Part shown: positions 14,374 through 21,894 of the stretch, one piece after another
Numbering within the stretch: position 1 is the stretch's first letter
How the letters are laid out: every line of letters starts with the position of its first letter
Origin: an uncultured Thermoleophilia bacterium
GTDB lineage: Bacteria; Actinomycetota; Thermoleophilia; UBA2241
Direction of reading: 5' to 3'
DNA length: 39,864 nucleotides
Assembly (NCBI GenBank): GCA_903927755.1
Contig: CAIYOD010000038.1
Span: 1 to 39,864 of the forward strand
Notes under the pieces: generated by a model
What the model was told of the DNA's origin: nothing
The model's input: the letters and a program-made list of their open reading frames with translations, nothing else
The model's database searches: none
Translations under genes and position numbers: made by a program

Positions 14374-14392
14374 TTCCCCACGAAGTGGGGAA
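14374..14392. promoter_or_regulatory. Perfect palindrome upstream of mraZ
   Basis: TTCCCCAC and GTGGGGAA are separated by GAA. The palindrome lies 17 bases before the -35 of the mraZ promoter. It contains the TGGGG core found in the MraZ boxes downstream, here as an inverted pair, so it may be an extra MraZ site or the operator of another regulator. Confidence 0.5.
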
Positions 14393-14408
14393 GAAGGGGA
14401 CAGAAGTA

Positions 14409-14440
14409 TTGCACGATGGGGAGAAGTGGGGTACAGTGGC
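14409..14440 (+). promoter_or_regulatory. mraZ promoter within MraZ-type TGGGG boxes
   Basis: TTGCAC (14409-14414), 17 bases, TACAGT (14432-14437) form a strong promoter. Within it, TGGGG at 14417 and 14427 and TGGC at 14437 repeat every 10 bases (TGGGG-N5). This is the pattern known for MraZ binding in E. coli. A further TGGGG is at 14386. Transcription would start at 14444-14445, the first base of the mraZ ATG. MraZ is therefore expected to shut down its own cluster by covering the promoter. Confidence 0.75.
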
Positions 14441-14444
14441 GCAC

Positions 14445-14888
14445 ATGCAGCGACCGCTCTTGGTGGGGGAGTTCGAATTCACGCTCGATGCGAAGAACCG
14501 CATCGCCGTTCCCGCCCGCCTGCGCTCCGCGTTCACCGAAGGCATCTACGTCACCCAGGAGAACGAGCGCTGCCTCGGCGGCTACGGCCCCGAGGAGTTC
14601 CAGCGCCGCCTCGAGGAGGACGTGGACGTCACCGCCGCGGGGACGGTGGCCCGGCGCGACGTCAAACGCCGCCTGGCCGCCACCGCGGTGTTCTTCCCGG
14701 AACTCGATCGTCAGGGGCGCGTGACGCTCCCGGCAAAGCACGTCGAGTACGCCGGCATCAGCAAAGAAGTAACGGTCATCGGCGTGGCCGACCACCTGGA
14801 GATCTGGGGTCGCGCCGCCTGGACCGACTACCGGGCCCACCTTGAGGAGGAGGCCGATGCTTCCGCAGACGAGCATTCAACTACGTGA
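14445..14888 (+). CDS. mraZ: Transcriptional regulator MraZ
   Basis: This 147-residue protein has the two SpoVT/AbrB-like halves of MraZ. The first opens with LVGEFEFTLDAKNRIAVPARLR and the second with FFPELDRQGRVTLPAKHVEYAGI; both carry the DxxGR/DxKxR-type core. MraZ binds TGGGN direct repeats before its own gene and represses the dcw cluster. Such repeats are seen at 14386-14440. The ATG at 14445 coincides with the predicted +1 and has no ribosome-binding site, which points to a leaderless mRNA. A start a few codons later (TTG or GTG) cannot be excluded. The next gene overlaps it by 32 bases. Confidence 0.93.
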   Translation: MQRPLLVGEFEFTLDAKNRIAVPARLRSAFTEGIYVTQENERCLGGYGPEEFQRRLEEDVDVTAAGTVARRDVKRRLAATAVFFPELDRQGRVTLPAKHVEYAGISKEVTVIGVADHLEIWGRAAWTDYRAHLEEEADASADEHSTT

Positions 14889-15828
14889 GTACGAGATGGC
14901 CCTTGCCCACACCCCGGTCCTTCTCGACGAACTGCTCGAGCTGCTGCGACCGGCCCGGGGAGAGACGGCCATCGATTGCACCTTCGGCGCCGGCGGCCAT
15001 GCCGAGGCCGTCGCGGCCGCACTAGGCGCCAAGGGGCGGCTGATAGCCGTCGACCGCGACCCAAGCGTCGCCGAGTACTTCCGCGATGTCGCCCAGGCCG
15101 CGCCGTGCGCCTGCGAGCTCTACCACGGCAACTTCGCCGACGTGCTCGCCGAGCGCGAGACCGCGTCCGTCGACCTCGTGTACATGGACCTCGGCGTCTC
15201 GTCGATGCAGCTCGACCGGCGGGAGCGCGGCTTCAGCTACGCCTACGACGCCCCGCTCGACATGCGCATGGACCCGGAGCTCGAGGTCACGGCCGCCGAC
15301 CTCACGAACACGCTGCCGGAGCAGGAGCTCACCAGCATCTTCCGCCGGTATGGGGAGGAGCGGTACGCCCGCAACATCGCCCGCGGCATCGTGCAAGCGC
15401 GCAAGAAGACGCCGCTGACGACGACCAGCGAGCTGGTCGAGATCGTGAAGCGCACGATCCCGACGCCGGCCCGCTTCGCCGCCGGCAACCCGGCGCGCCG
15501 CGTCTTCCAGGCGCTGCGCATCGTCGTCAACGACGAGCTGGGCTCGCTGGCCCGAGGTCTGGAAGAGGCCTATCGCGTCCTGCGCCCGGGCGGCCGCCTC
15601 GCGGCCATCAGCTTCCACTCCCTGGAAGACCGTATGGTGAAGGACTTCTTCAAAGGTCACGCGGCAGGCTGCATCTGCCCGCCCGGCCTGCCGCAGTGCG
15701 TCTGCGGTCACGAGCCGACCATGCGCGTGCTCACGCGCAAGCCCGTCACGCCGCGCGCGGCAGAGGCGGAGTCCAACCCGCGCAGCAAGTCCGCCAAGCT
15801 CCGTGTCGCCGTGAGGCTGGAGGACTAA
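14857..15828 (+). CDS. rsmH: 16S rRNA (cytosine-1402-N4)-methyltransferase
   Basis: This 323-residue SAM enzyme methylates C1402 in the 16S rRNA decoding site. It shows HTPVLLDELLELL, the SAM-binding DCTFGAGGHAEA (40-51), and YMDLGVSSMQLD near 109-120. Later come FSYAYDAPLDMRMD and FHSLEDRMVKDFF, plus a cysteine cluster (CICPPGLPQCVCG) near residue 272. ATG at 14857 is chosen because GAGGAGGAGG lies just before it; this overlaps mraZ by 32 bases. An ATG at 14896 has no such site. Length is typical (about 310). It is the second gene of the dcw cluster, as usual. Confidence 0.95.
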   Translation: MLPQTSIQLREYEMALAHTPVLLDELLELLRPARGETAIDCTFGAGGHAEAVAAALGAKGRLIAVDRDPSVAEYFRDVAQAAPCACELYHGNFADVLAERETASVDLVYMDLGVSSMQLDRRERGFSYAYDAPLDMRMDPELEVTAADLTNTLPEQELTSIFRRYGEERYARNIARGIVQARKKTPLTTTSELVEIVKRTIPTPARFAAGNPARRVFQALRIVVNDELGSLARGLEEAYRVLRPGGRLAAISFHSLEDRMVKDFFKGHAAGCICPPGLPQCVCGHEPTMRVLTRKPVTPRAAEAESNPRSKSAKLRVAVRLED

Positions 15829-15833
15829 GACTC

Positions 15834-16253
15834 ATGGCCACCGCCGCCCAGCACGCTCGTCACGCGCCTGCGCCCAAGAGGGAACAGGAGGCGCGCCCCG
15901 AGGCGCCGGCCTACGCGTATCGCGCGCCGCAGACGCGCCGCAGGGCGGCGCAGCGTTCGCGCCTCATGCGCACGTTCATCGTCTTCGTGGGCTGCCTCAC
16001 CGTGCTCGCCGTCGGCCGCGTCGCGCTCAGCTTCGCCGTCGTGCAGAAGAGTCTGCAGACCGATGCGATCGTGCGCGAGGAGCGCCGCATCAGCGATCAG
16101 AACGGAGAACTGCGGGAGAAGGTCGCCCAGCTGGGGTCGCCGGTGCGCATCAGCAACATCGCCCAGAACCAGCTCGGCCTGGTCAACGCCACGCACTTCT
16201 CGTATCCCAAGCTCTCTCGCAAGGCCATCTCCGAGGTCGCGGCGAACCGCTGA
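15834..16253 (+). CDS. ftsL: Cell division protein FtsL-like
   Basis: This 139-residue bitopic protein has a basic, Ala/Arg-rich cytoplasmic tail of about 45 residues. One membrane segment follows (FIVFVGCLTVLAVGRVALSFAVV, about 48-70), then a short coiled coil (VREERRISDQNGELREKVAQLGS). FtsL and DivIC/FtsB-type proteins have this layout and join FtsQ, FtsW and FtsI in the division ring. The sequence is poorly conserved, so the call rests on the layout and the slot between rsmH and ftsI. The TGA overlaps the ATG of ftsI. A GGAGG site lies about 11 bases before the ATG, partly in rsmH. Confidence 0.8.
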   Translation: MATAAQHARHAPAPKREQEARPEAPAYAYRAPQTRRRAAQRSRLMRTFIVFVGCLTVLAVGRVALSFAVVQKSLQTDAIVREERRISDQNGELREKVAQLGSPVRISNIAQNQLGLVNATHFSYPKLSRKAISEVAANR

Positions 16254-17995
16254 TGGCGGCTCCCGCGACAGGACGTCGTCGCCCGGCCGGCCGGCGCGGC
16301 GGCGGCCTCTTCGGGAGCCCCAGGGCCGCCCGGCGCGGGATCGACGGGCGCATCCGCCTTCTCCGCTTCGTGTTCATCGTCTTCCTCGTGCTCGTCGGCG
16401 GCAAAGCCGTCGCGCTCGGATCGTCGTCGCAGCACCTCACCCAGATCGCCCAGGAGCAGCAGACCGTAGCGGTCGCGCTGCCCGCACACCGCGGATCGAT
16501 CCTGGACAGGAACGGGGACGAGCTGGCGGTCGGCAAGCCGCAGCAGACGGTCGTCGCCGATCCCCACCTCCTGGTCGACCCACGCGCCGCGGCGGACGAG
16601 CTGTGCGACGCGCTGCAGATCAATCGCCGCAAGGACCGCCGTGACGTCGCCGCCGCGCTGGTCGCCGGCAAGAAGAGGAAGAAGTGGTTCACCTACGTGG
16701 CGCGCAAGGTCGACCCCGAGCTCGCCAGGGCGGCGCTCGCGCTCGACCTCCCGGGCGTGGTGAGCTACACGGAGGAGAAGCGGATGTACCCGCTCAAGGC
16801 CACCGCGGCCCAGGTCCTCGGCTTCGCCGGTACGGAGAACAAGGGCCTGGCGGGCATCGAGCTTCTCTACGACGAGGAACTATCGGGCAAGGCCGGCAGC
16901 GAGACCGTCGTGCGCGATCCTGCCGGCCATGCCCTCAAGACCGTGGCGCACCAGGAGCCGACGTCCGGCCAGAACGTGCGCCTCACGCTCGACAGCCAGA
17001 TCCAGTACTACGCCGAGGACGTCCTCGAGAAGACCGTGCGCGACACGGGCGGCACGTCGGCCACGTCGATCGTGATGGACCCGCGCACCGGCGAGATCCT
17101 CGCCATGGCGAACGTCACGCGCGAGGGGTTCCACGGCTTCGGCAAGGGCGATCAGGACGCCGAGAAGAACCGTGCCGTCACGGATCAGTATGAGCCGGGG
17201 TCGATCTTCAAGCTCGTCACCATCTCGGGAGCCCTCGCCGACGGGCAGATCACTCCCGACACGAAGTTCACGCTGCCACCCACGCTGACCCTCTATGACC
17301 GGACCATCAACGAGTCGCACCCGCGTGGGACGGTCACCTACTCGGTACGCGAGATCCTGCAGTGGTCCAGCAACGTCGGCGCCGTCAGGATCGGCATGAA
17401 GATGGGCGCCGAAGACATGTACCGCTGGATCAAGGCGTTCGGCTTCGGCAAGACGACCGGGATCCAGATCCCCGGTGAGGTCGCGGGCAGCGTACCTGCC
17501 GTGGCCGACTGGTCGGGGACGTCGATCGTCAACATCCCGATGGGCCAGGGCATCGCCGTGACGCCGATCCAGATGGCAGCGGCGTTCTCGGCCGTCGCCA
17601 ACAACGGCTGGGCGGTCAGGCCGCGGCTGGTCGCCCAGGTCGGCGACAGGGTGTACGACCAGATCCTCGACCGGCGCCGGGTGGTCCCGGGGAAGGCGGC
17701 ACGCGAGGTCCGCGAGATGCTCGCGCTGGCCGTGGCCAAGGGCACCGGCACCGAGGCCCGGATCCCGGGCTACGAGGTCGCCGGCAAGACGGGCACCGCC
17801 GAGATGGCAGTGTCCGGCGGCTACGCCAAGGGCATCTATGTGGCCTCCTTCATCGGCATGGTGCCCGCCGACCACCCGAAGCTGGTCGTCCTGTGCGCCG
17901 TCAACGGTACGCCGCAGTTCGGTGGCGAGGCCGCCGCGCCGGCGGTCAAGAAGATCATGCAGTTCTCCCTCCAGCACCTCGAGATCGCGCCGTGA
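16253..17995 (+). CDS. ftsI: Division-specific penicillin-binding protein (FtsI/PBP3)
   Basis: This 580-residue class B PBP is the transpeptidase that cross-links septal peptidoglycan. It has a basic tail of about 38 residues, a membrane segment (LLRFVFIVFLVLVGGKAVAL) and a PBP dimer domain (HRGSILDRNGDELAV). The transpeptidase domain has SIFK with the active serine near residue 317, SSN in QWSSNVGAVRI near 373, and KTGTAEM near 513. There are no PASTA repeats. Its ATG overlaps the stop of ftsL. It would work with FtsW from the same cluster. No odd substitutions are seen in the three catalytic motifs. Confidence 0.94.
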   Translation: MAAPATGRRRPAGRRGGGLFGSPRAARRGIDGRIRLLRFVFIVFLVLVGGKAVALGSSSQHLTQIAQEQQTVAVALPAHRGSILDRNGDELAVGKPQQTVVADPHLLVDPRAAADELCDALQINRRKDRRDVAAALVAGKKRKKWFTYVARKVDPELARAALALDLPGVVSYTEEKRMYPLKATAAQVLGFAGTENKGLAGIELLYDEELSGKAGSETVVRDPAGHALKTVAHQEPTSGQNVRLTLDSQIQYYAEDVLEKTVRDTGGTSATSIVMDPRTGEILAMANVTREGFHGFGKGDQDAEKNRAVTDQYEPGSIFKLVTISGALADGQITPDTKFTLPPTLTLYDRTINESHPRGTVTYSVREILQWSSNVGAVRIGMKMGAEDMYRWIKAFGFGKTTGIQIPGEVAGSVPAVADWSGTSIVNIPMGQGIAVTPIQMAAAFSAVANNGWAVRPRLVAQVGDRVYDQILDRRRVVPGKAAREVREMLALAVAKGTGTEARIPGYEVAGKTGTAEMAVSGGYAKGIYVASFIGMVPADHPKLVVLCAVNGTPQFGGEAAAPAVKKIMQFSLQHLEIAP

Positions 17996-18022
17996 ACAGC
18001 CGCCCCGCGGGTCTGGTAGAAT
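17993..18022 (+). promoter_or_regulatory. Internal promoter before murE
   Basis: TGAACA (17993-17998) and TAGAAT (18017-18022) with an 18-base spacer. The -35 overlaps the ftsI stop codon. The predicted +1 falls one or two bases before the murE ATG at 18031, so this transcript would be leaderless or nearly so. Confidence 0.45.
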
Positions 18023-18030
18023 CCGCCCCG

Positions 18031-19533
18031 ATGAAGCTGAGTGAGCTGGTCGAAGGGGTCTCGGGCGCGCTGGTGCGCGGCGACCCCGGCCCCGAGATCC
18101 GGGGCCTCGCTTACCACACGCGTGACGTCGCCGACGGCACGCTTTTCTTTTGCATCCCCGGACTCTCGTTCGATGGTCACGAGTTCGCGTCCGCGGCCGT
18201 CGAGGCCGGCGCCGCGGCGCTCGTCTGCGAGCGCGACACGGGAGTGGACGCGCCCCAGGTCCTGGTCCCCTCCGTGCGGCGCGCGATGGCGCTCGTGGCC
18301 TCGCGCTGGTACGGCGACCCTTCGCGCGGACTGCGCGTGGTCGGAGTCACCGGCACCAACGGCAAGACGACCACGGCTCACCTCGTCGCCGGCCTCTTCG
18401 CCGCGGCGGGGCACCCGTCGGGACTCCTCGGGACGGTCGTCAATCGCATCGGCGGGGTGGATCACCCCGTCAAGCTCACCACTGCGGAGTCGCTCGACCT
18501 CCAGCGCATGTTCTCCGAGATGCTCGCTGCGGGGGACGAGGCGTGCGCGTTCGAGGTCAGCTCGCACGCCCTCTCCCAGGACCGCGCCGCCGGCATCGAC
18601 TTCGACGCGGTCGTCTTCAGCAACCTCACGCGAGACCATCTCGACTATCACAAGGATATCGAGGACTACTTCGGCGCCAAGCGCCGGCTGTTCCTGCCCG
18701 ACGAAGCGCGCAACGGCCGTGCCGTGGCGATCGTCAACAGCGGCGACGAGTTCGGGGAGCGCCTCGCGCGCGAGTGCCTGCCGCACTACGGCGACGACCT
18801 GTGGACCTGCGCGGTCGACGAGGAGGGCGTCTCTGGGGCCGCGGTCGTCGCCCGCGACCTCGAACTGCGCGCCGACGCCTCGACCTTCACGCTCGTCTGC
18901 CCGCGCCTCGGGCTCGAGGAGCGCGTTGCGCTGCGCCTGGCGGCGCGGTTCAACGTCGAGAACGCCGTGGCGGCCGCGGCGGCCGGCTTGGCCGTCGGGC
19001 TTCCCGCCGGGGCCGTCCTGCGCGGCCTCGCCGTCACCGAGGGCGTCCCCGGGCGCTTTCAGGCGGTGCGCGCCGGCCAGCCGTTCAGCGTCGTCGTCGA
19101 CTACTCGCACACGCCCGACTCGCTCGAGAACGCGCTCGCGGCCGCCCGCGCCGTGACCGTCGGCCGCGTGATCGTGGTGTTCGGCTGCGGCGGCGACCGC
19201 GACCGGGGCAAGCGCCCGCTCATGGGTGGCATCGGCGCCAGGCTGGCGGACCGTTCCGTCATCACGTCCGACAATCCCCGCACCGAGGAGCCGCTGGCGA
19301 TCATCGACGAGATCGCTGCGGGAGTGCCTCAGGAGCTCGCGACCAGGGTGATCATCGAGCCGGACCGCCGATCGGCGATCCGCATCGCGCTGACCGAGGC
19401 CCGCCCGGGGGACACCGTCGTCATCGCCGGCAAGGGGCACGAACAGGGCCAGGTGATCGGCGACCACAAGATCCCCTTCGACGACACCAGGGTCGCCGAA
19501 GAAGAGCTCGCGGCGCTCGCCGGGGAGTGGTGA
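18031..19533 (+). CDS. murE: UDP-MurNAc-tripeptide ligase (DAP-adding)
   Basis: This 500-residue Mur ligase adds the third amino acid to UDP-MurNAc-L-Ala-D-Glu. The ATP site GTNGKTTT lies at 108-114, and the carbamoylated-lysine and Mg region and SSHALSQ-type segment are present. DNPRTEEP begins near residue 414: this DNPR motif marks enzymes that add diaminopimelate rather than lysine. ATG at 18031 has no clear ribosome-binding site, while a TAGAAT -10 lies nine bases upstream, so a leaderless message is suggested. The gene follows ftsI by 35 bases, the largest gap in this part of the cluster. Confidence 0.95.
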   Translation: MKLSELVEGVSGALVRGDPGPEIRGLAYHTRDVADGTLFFCIPGLSFDGHEFASAAVEAGAAALVCERDTGVDAPQVLVPSVRRAMALVASRWYGDPSRGLRVVGVTGTNGKTTTAHLVAGLFAAAGHPSGLLGTVVNRIGGVDHPVKLTTAESLDLQRMFSEMLAAGDEACAFEVSSHALSQDRAAGIDFDAVVFSNLTRDHLDYHKDIEDYFGAKRRLFLPDEARNGRAVAIVNSGDEFGERLARECLPHYGDDLWTCAVDEEGVSGAAVVARDLELRADASTFTLVCPRLGLEERVALRLAARFNVENAVAAAAAGLAVGLPAGAVLRGLAVTEGVPGRFQAVRAGQPFSVVVDYSHTPDSLENALAAARAVTVGRVIVVFGCGGDRDRGKRPLMGGIGARLADRSVITSDNPRTEEPLAIIDEIAAGVPQELATRVIIEPDRRSAIRIALTEARPGDTVVIAGKGHEQGQVIGDHKIPFDDTRVAEEELAALAGEW

Positions 19534-19537
19534 GCCG

Positions 19538-20905
19538 ATGCTGCCGCTGACGCTCGGTGAGGTCGCCTCCGCTTGCGGGGGCCGTCTCGGATCTCAGGAT
19601 CCGAACCTCGAGATCAGGCGCGTCAGCACCGACAGTCGTTACATCCGGCCCGGCGACCTGTTTGTGGGCCTCAAAGGCGAGAACTTCGACGGCGACCAGT
19701 ACGCCGCCGCCGCTCTCGCCGCCGGCGCGACGGCGGCTGTGGTGCGCGGCGAGACCGCGGCGACGCTGCCGCGGGACGCGGCGCGCATCGTCGCGCCGGA
19801 CGGGCTGCGCGCGCTGCAAGAGCTGGCGACGGCCGTCCGCCGCCGTTCCGGCGTCAAGGTCGTCGCAATCACCGGCAGCGCCGGCAAGACCTCCACCAAG
19901 GACATCCTCGCCGCGCTGCTCAGGCCGGTGGCCCGCACCGTCGCCACCGCGGCGAACCTGAACAACGAGATCGGCGTGCCGCTCACGCTGCTCGAGATCG
20001 AGCCCGGCACCGAGGTCGCCGTCGTGGAGATGGCCATGCGCGGCGCGGGGCAGATCCGCGAGCTCGCGCGCGTCGCGCTGCCCGACGTGGGCGTGATCAC
20101 GAACATCGCGCCGGTCCACCTCGAGCTCGTCGGCACCATCCAGGACGTAGCGGCCGCCAAGGCCGAGCTGATCGACGAACTGACGGACGGCACCGCCATC
20201 GTGCCGGCCGACGAGCCGCTGCTCGGGCATCACGTGAGCCGTCATCGCGGACGAGTGGTGACGTTCGGCATGCCCGACGCCGACGTGCACGTGGTTGCCG
20301 AGGAGCGGCGCGGCGAGGGCACGCACGTGCTGCTCGACGCGTTCGGGCACCGCGCCCGCATGGACTTCAGCTTCACGGGCGGCCATTACCTGCGCGACGC
20401 ACTGGCCGCCGTGGCCGCGTTCGTAGAGCTCGGCTACCGCCTCGACCAGGCCGCGGAGGGCGCCGCGCAGGTGGCCTTCAGCGACCTGCGCGGCGCCGTC
20501 TCCGCGCTGCCGGGCGGCGGCCTGCTCCTCAACGACGCCTACAACGCCAATCCGGTCGCCATGAAGGCTGCCGTCGACCATCTCGCCGGCATCGCCGACG
20601 GGCGCCCGATGGTCGCCGTGCTCGGCGATATGTACGAGCTCGGACCTGGAGCGGGTACGTACCATCGCGCCGTCGGCGAGCACTGCGCCGCCCGCGGCGT
20701 GCGCCTGGTGGCCGTCGGCGACCTCGCGCGCGACTATCTCATCGGCGCGCCCGGCGAGTGCTGGTTCCCTACCGTCGACGAGTGTCTCGCGGCGCTTCCC
20801 GAGACCGTCCCTGCCGGCAGCGCCGTCCTGGTCAAGGCCTCGCGCCTCATGCGCATGGAGCGCGTGGCCGAGGCGCTTGCCGCAGAGGGAGCGCCTCGTG
20901 CTTAG
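19538..20905 (+). CDS. murF: UDP-MurNAc-tripeptide--D-Ala-D-Ala ligase
   Basis: This 455-residue ligase adds D-Ala-D-Ala to complete the UDP-MurNAc-pentapeptide. The N-terminal substrate domain has VSTDSRYIRPGDLFVGLKGENFDGDQY. The ATP site TGSAGKTSTKD is near residue 111, NNEIGVPLTLL follows, and LLNDAYNANPVAMKAA near 328 is the MurF-specific segment. The gene starts four bases after the murE stop with GGGGAG upstream. Its stop lies inside the next gene. No ddl gene is in the window, so D-Ala-D-Ala comes from elsewhere. Confidence 0.95.
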   Translation: MLPLTLGEVASACGGRLGSQDPNLEIRRVSTDSRYIRPGDLFVGLKGENFDGDQYAAAALAAGATAAVVRGETAATLPRDAARIVAPDGLRALQELATAVRRRSGVKVVAITGSAGKTSTKDILAALLRPVARTVATAANLNNEIGVPLTLLEIEPGTEVAVVEMAMRGAGQIRELARVALPDVGVITNIAPVHLELVGTIQDVAAAKAELIDELTDGTAIVPADEPLLGHHVSRHRGRVVTFGMPDADVHVVAEERRGEGTHVLLDAFGHRARMDFSFTGGHYLRDALAAVAAFVELGYRLDQAAEGAAQVAFSDLRGAVSALPGGGLLLNDAYNANPVAMKAAVDHLAGIADGRPMVAVLGDMYELGPGAGTYHRAVGEHCAARGVRLVAVGDLARDYLIGAPGECWFPTVDECLAALPETVPAGSAVLVKASRLMRMERVAEALAAEGAPRA

Positions 20906-21884
20906 GGCCATGGGCGCCAGCGTGCTGGCCATGGTGCTGGTCCTGGTCATCGGGCCGTGGTTCATCCGCTGGCTGCGCCTCAACGAGTTCGGCCAGAACA
21001 TCCGCGAGGAGGGACCCGCGGCCCACAAGACAAAGGAAGGCACGCCGACCATGGGCGGCGTGCTCATCTGGTTCGCCGTCCTCATTCCGTATCTCATCTT
21101 CAGCCGCTTCTCGGTCGCGTCGCTGACCGTGTTCATCGCCGCGATCGGGAACGCGATGATCGGGTTCTCCGACGACTGGATCAAGATCGTCCGCAAGCGG
21201 TCGCTCGGCCTCTCCGCGCGCTACAAGCTCCTGCTGCAACTGCTGCTCTCGCTGTTCATCGGGTTCGTGGCGCTGCACTTCGTCGGCGTGACGACCTCGG
21301 TCGACGTGCCCTTCACTTCGTATCAGCTGGAGCTCGGCAGCATCGGGTTCTACGCGCTGATCTTCCTGACGCTCGCCGGCTTCTCCAACGCCGTGAACCT
21401 CACCGACGGCCTCGACGGGCTCGCGGCCGGCGCGTCCGCCATCGTGCTCGTCGCCATGGCAGGCATCGCGTTCATCATCGGACGCAACACCAGCGACCCC
21501 GGCATCACCGACCTCATGGTCATCGCCGGCTGCGTCGGTGGAGCGGCGCTGGGGTTCCTCTGGTACAACACGTTCCCGGCCGACGTCTTCATGGGAGACA
21601 CCGGCTCGCTGGGTCTCGGCGGCGCGATCGCCGGCATGGCGGTGATGACCCGCACCGAGCTCGTGCTGGTGATCATCGGCGGGCTGTTCGTGATCGAGGC
21701 CGGCTCGGTTGCAGCCCAGGTCATCTCCTTCAAGCTCTTCCACCGCCGCGTGCTGCTCATGGCGCCGCTGCACCACCACTTCGAGCTCAAAGCGTGGTCC
21801 GAGACCAAGATCATCGTACGCTTCTGGATCATTGCTGCAATCTTCGCCGGCGCCGGGTTCGCGGCGTACTACGCGACCTTCTGA
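20898..21884 (+). CDS. mraY: Phospho-MurNAc-pentapeptide transferase
   Basis: This 328-residue membrane enzyme moves phospho-MurNAc-pentapeptide to undecaprenyl phosphate, making lipid I. About ten membrane segments are seen. Diagnostic motifs are KEGTPTMGG near 47, FSDDWIK with the catalytic aspartates, NLTDGLDGLAAGAS, FMGDTGSLGLGG and APLHHHFEL near the end. GTG at 20898 is preferred because AGAGGGA precedes it by seven bases; it overlaps murF by eight bases. An ATG four codons later is possible. It is the membrane step between MurF and MurG in this cluster. Confidence 0.95.
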   Translation: MLRAMGASVLAMVLVLVIGPWFIRWLRLNEFGQNIREEGPAAHKTKEGTPTMGGVLIWFAVLIPYLIFSRFSVASLTVFIAAIGNAMIGFSDDWIKIVRKRSLGLSARYKLLLQLLLSLFIGFVALHFVGVTTSVDVPFTSYQLELGSIGFYALIFLTLAGFSNAVNLTDGLDGLAAGASAIVLVAMAGIAFIIGRNTSDPGITDLMVIAGCVGGAALGFLWYNTFPADVFMGDTGSLGLGGAIAGMAVMTRTELVLVIIGGLFVIEAGSVAAQVISFKLFHRRVLLMAPLHHHFELKAWSETKIIVRFWIIAAIFAGAGFAAYYATF

Positions 21885-21894
21885 GGGGGGGGCG

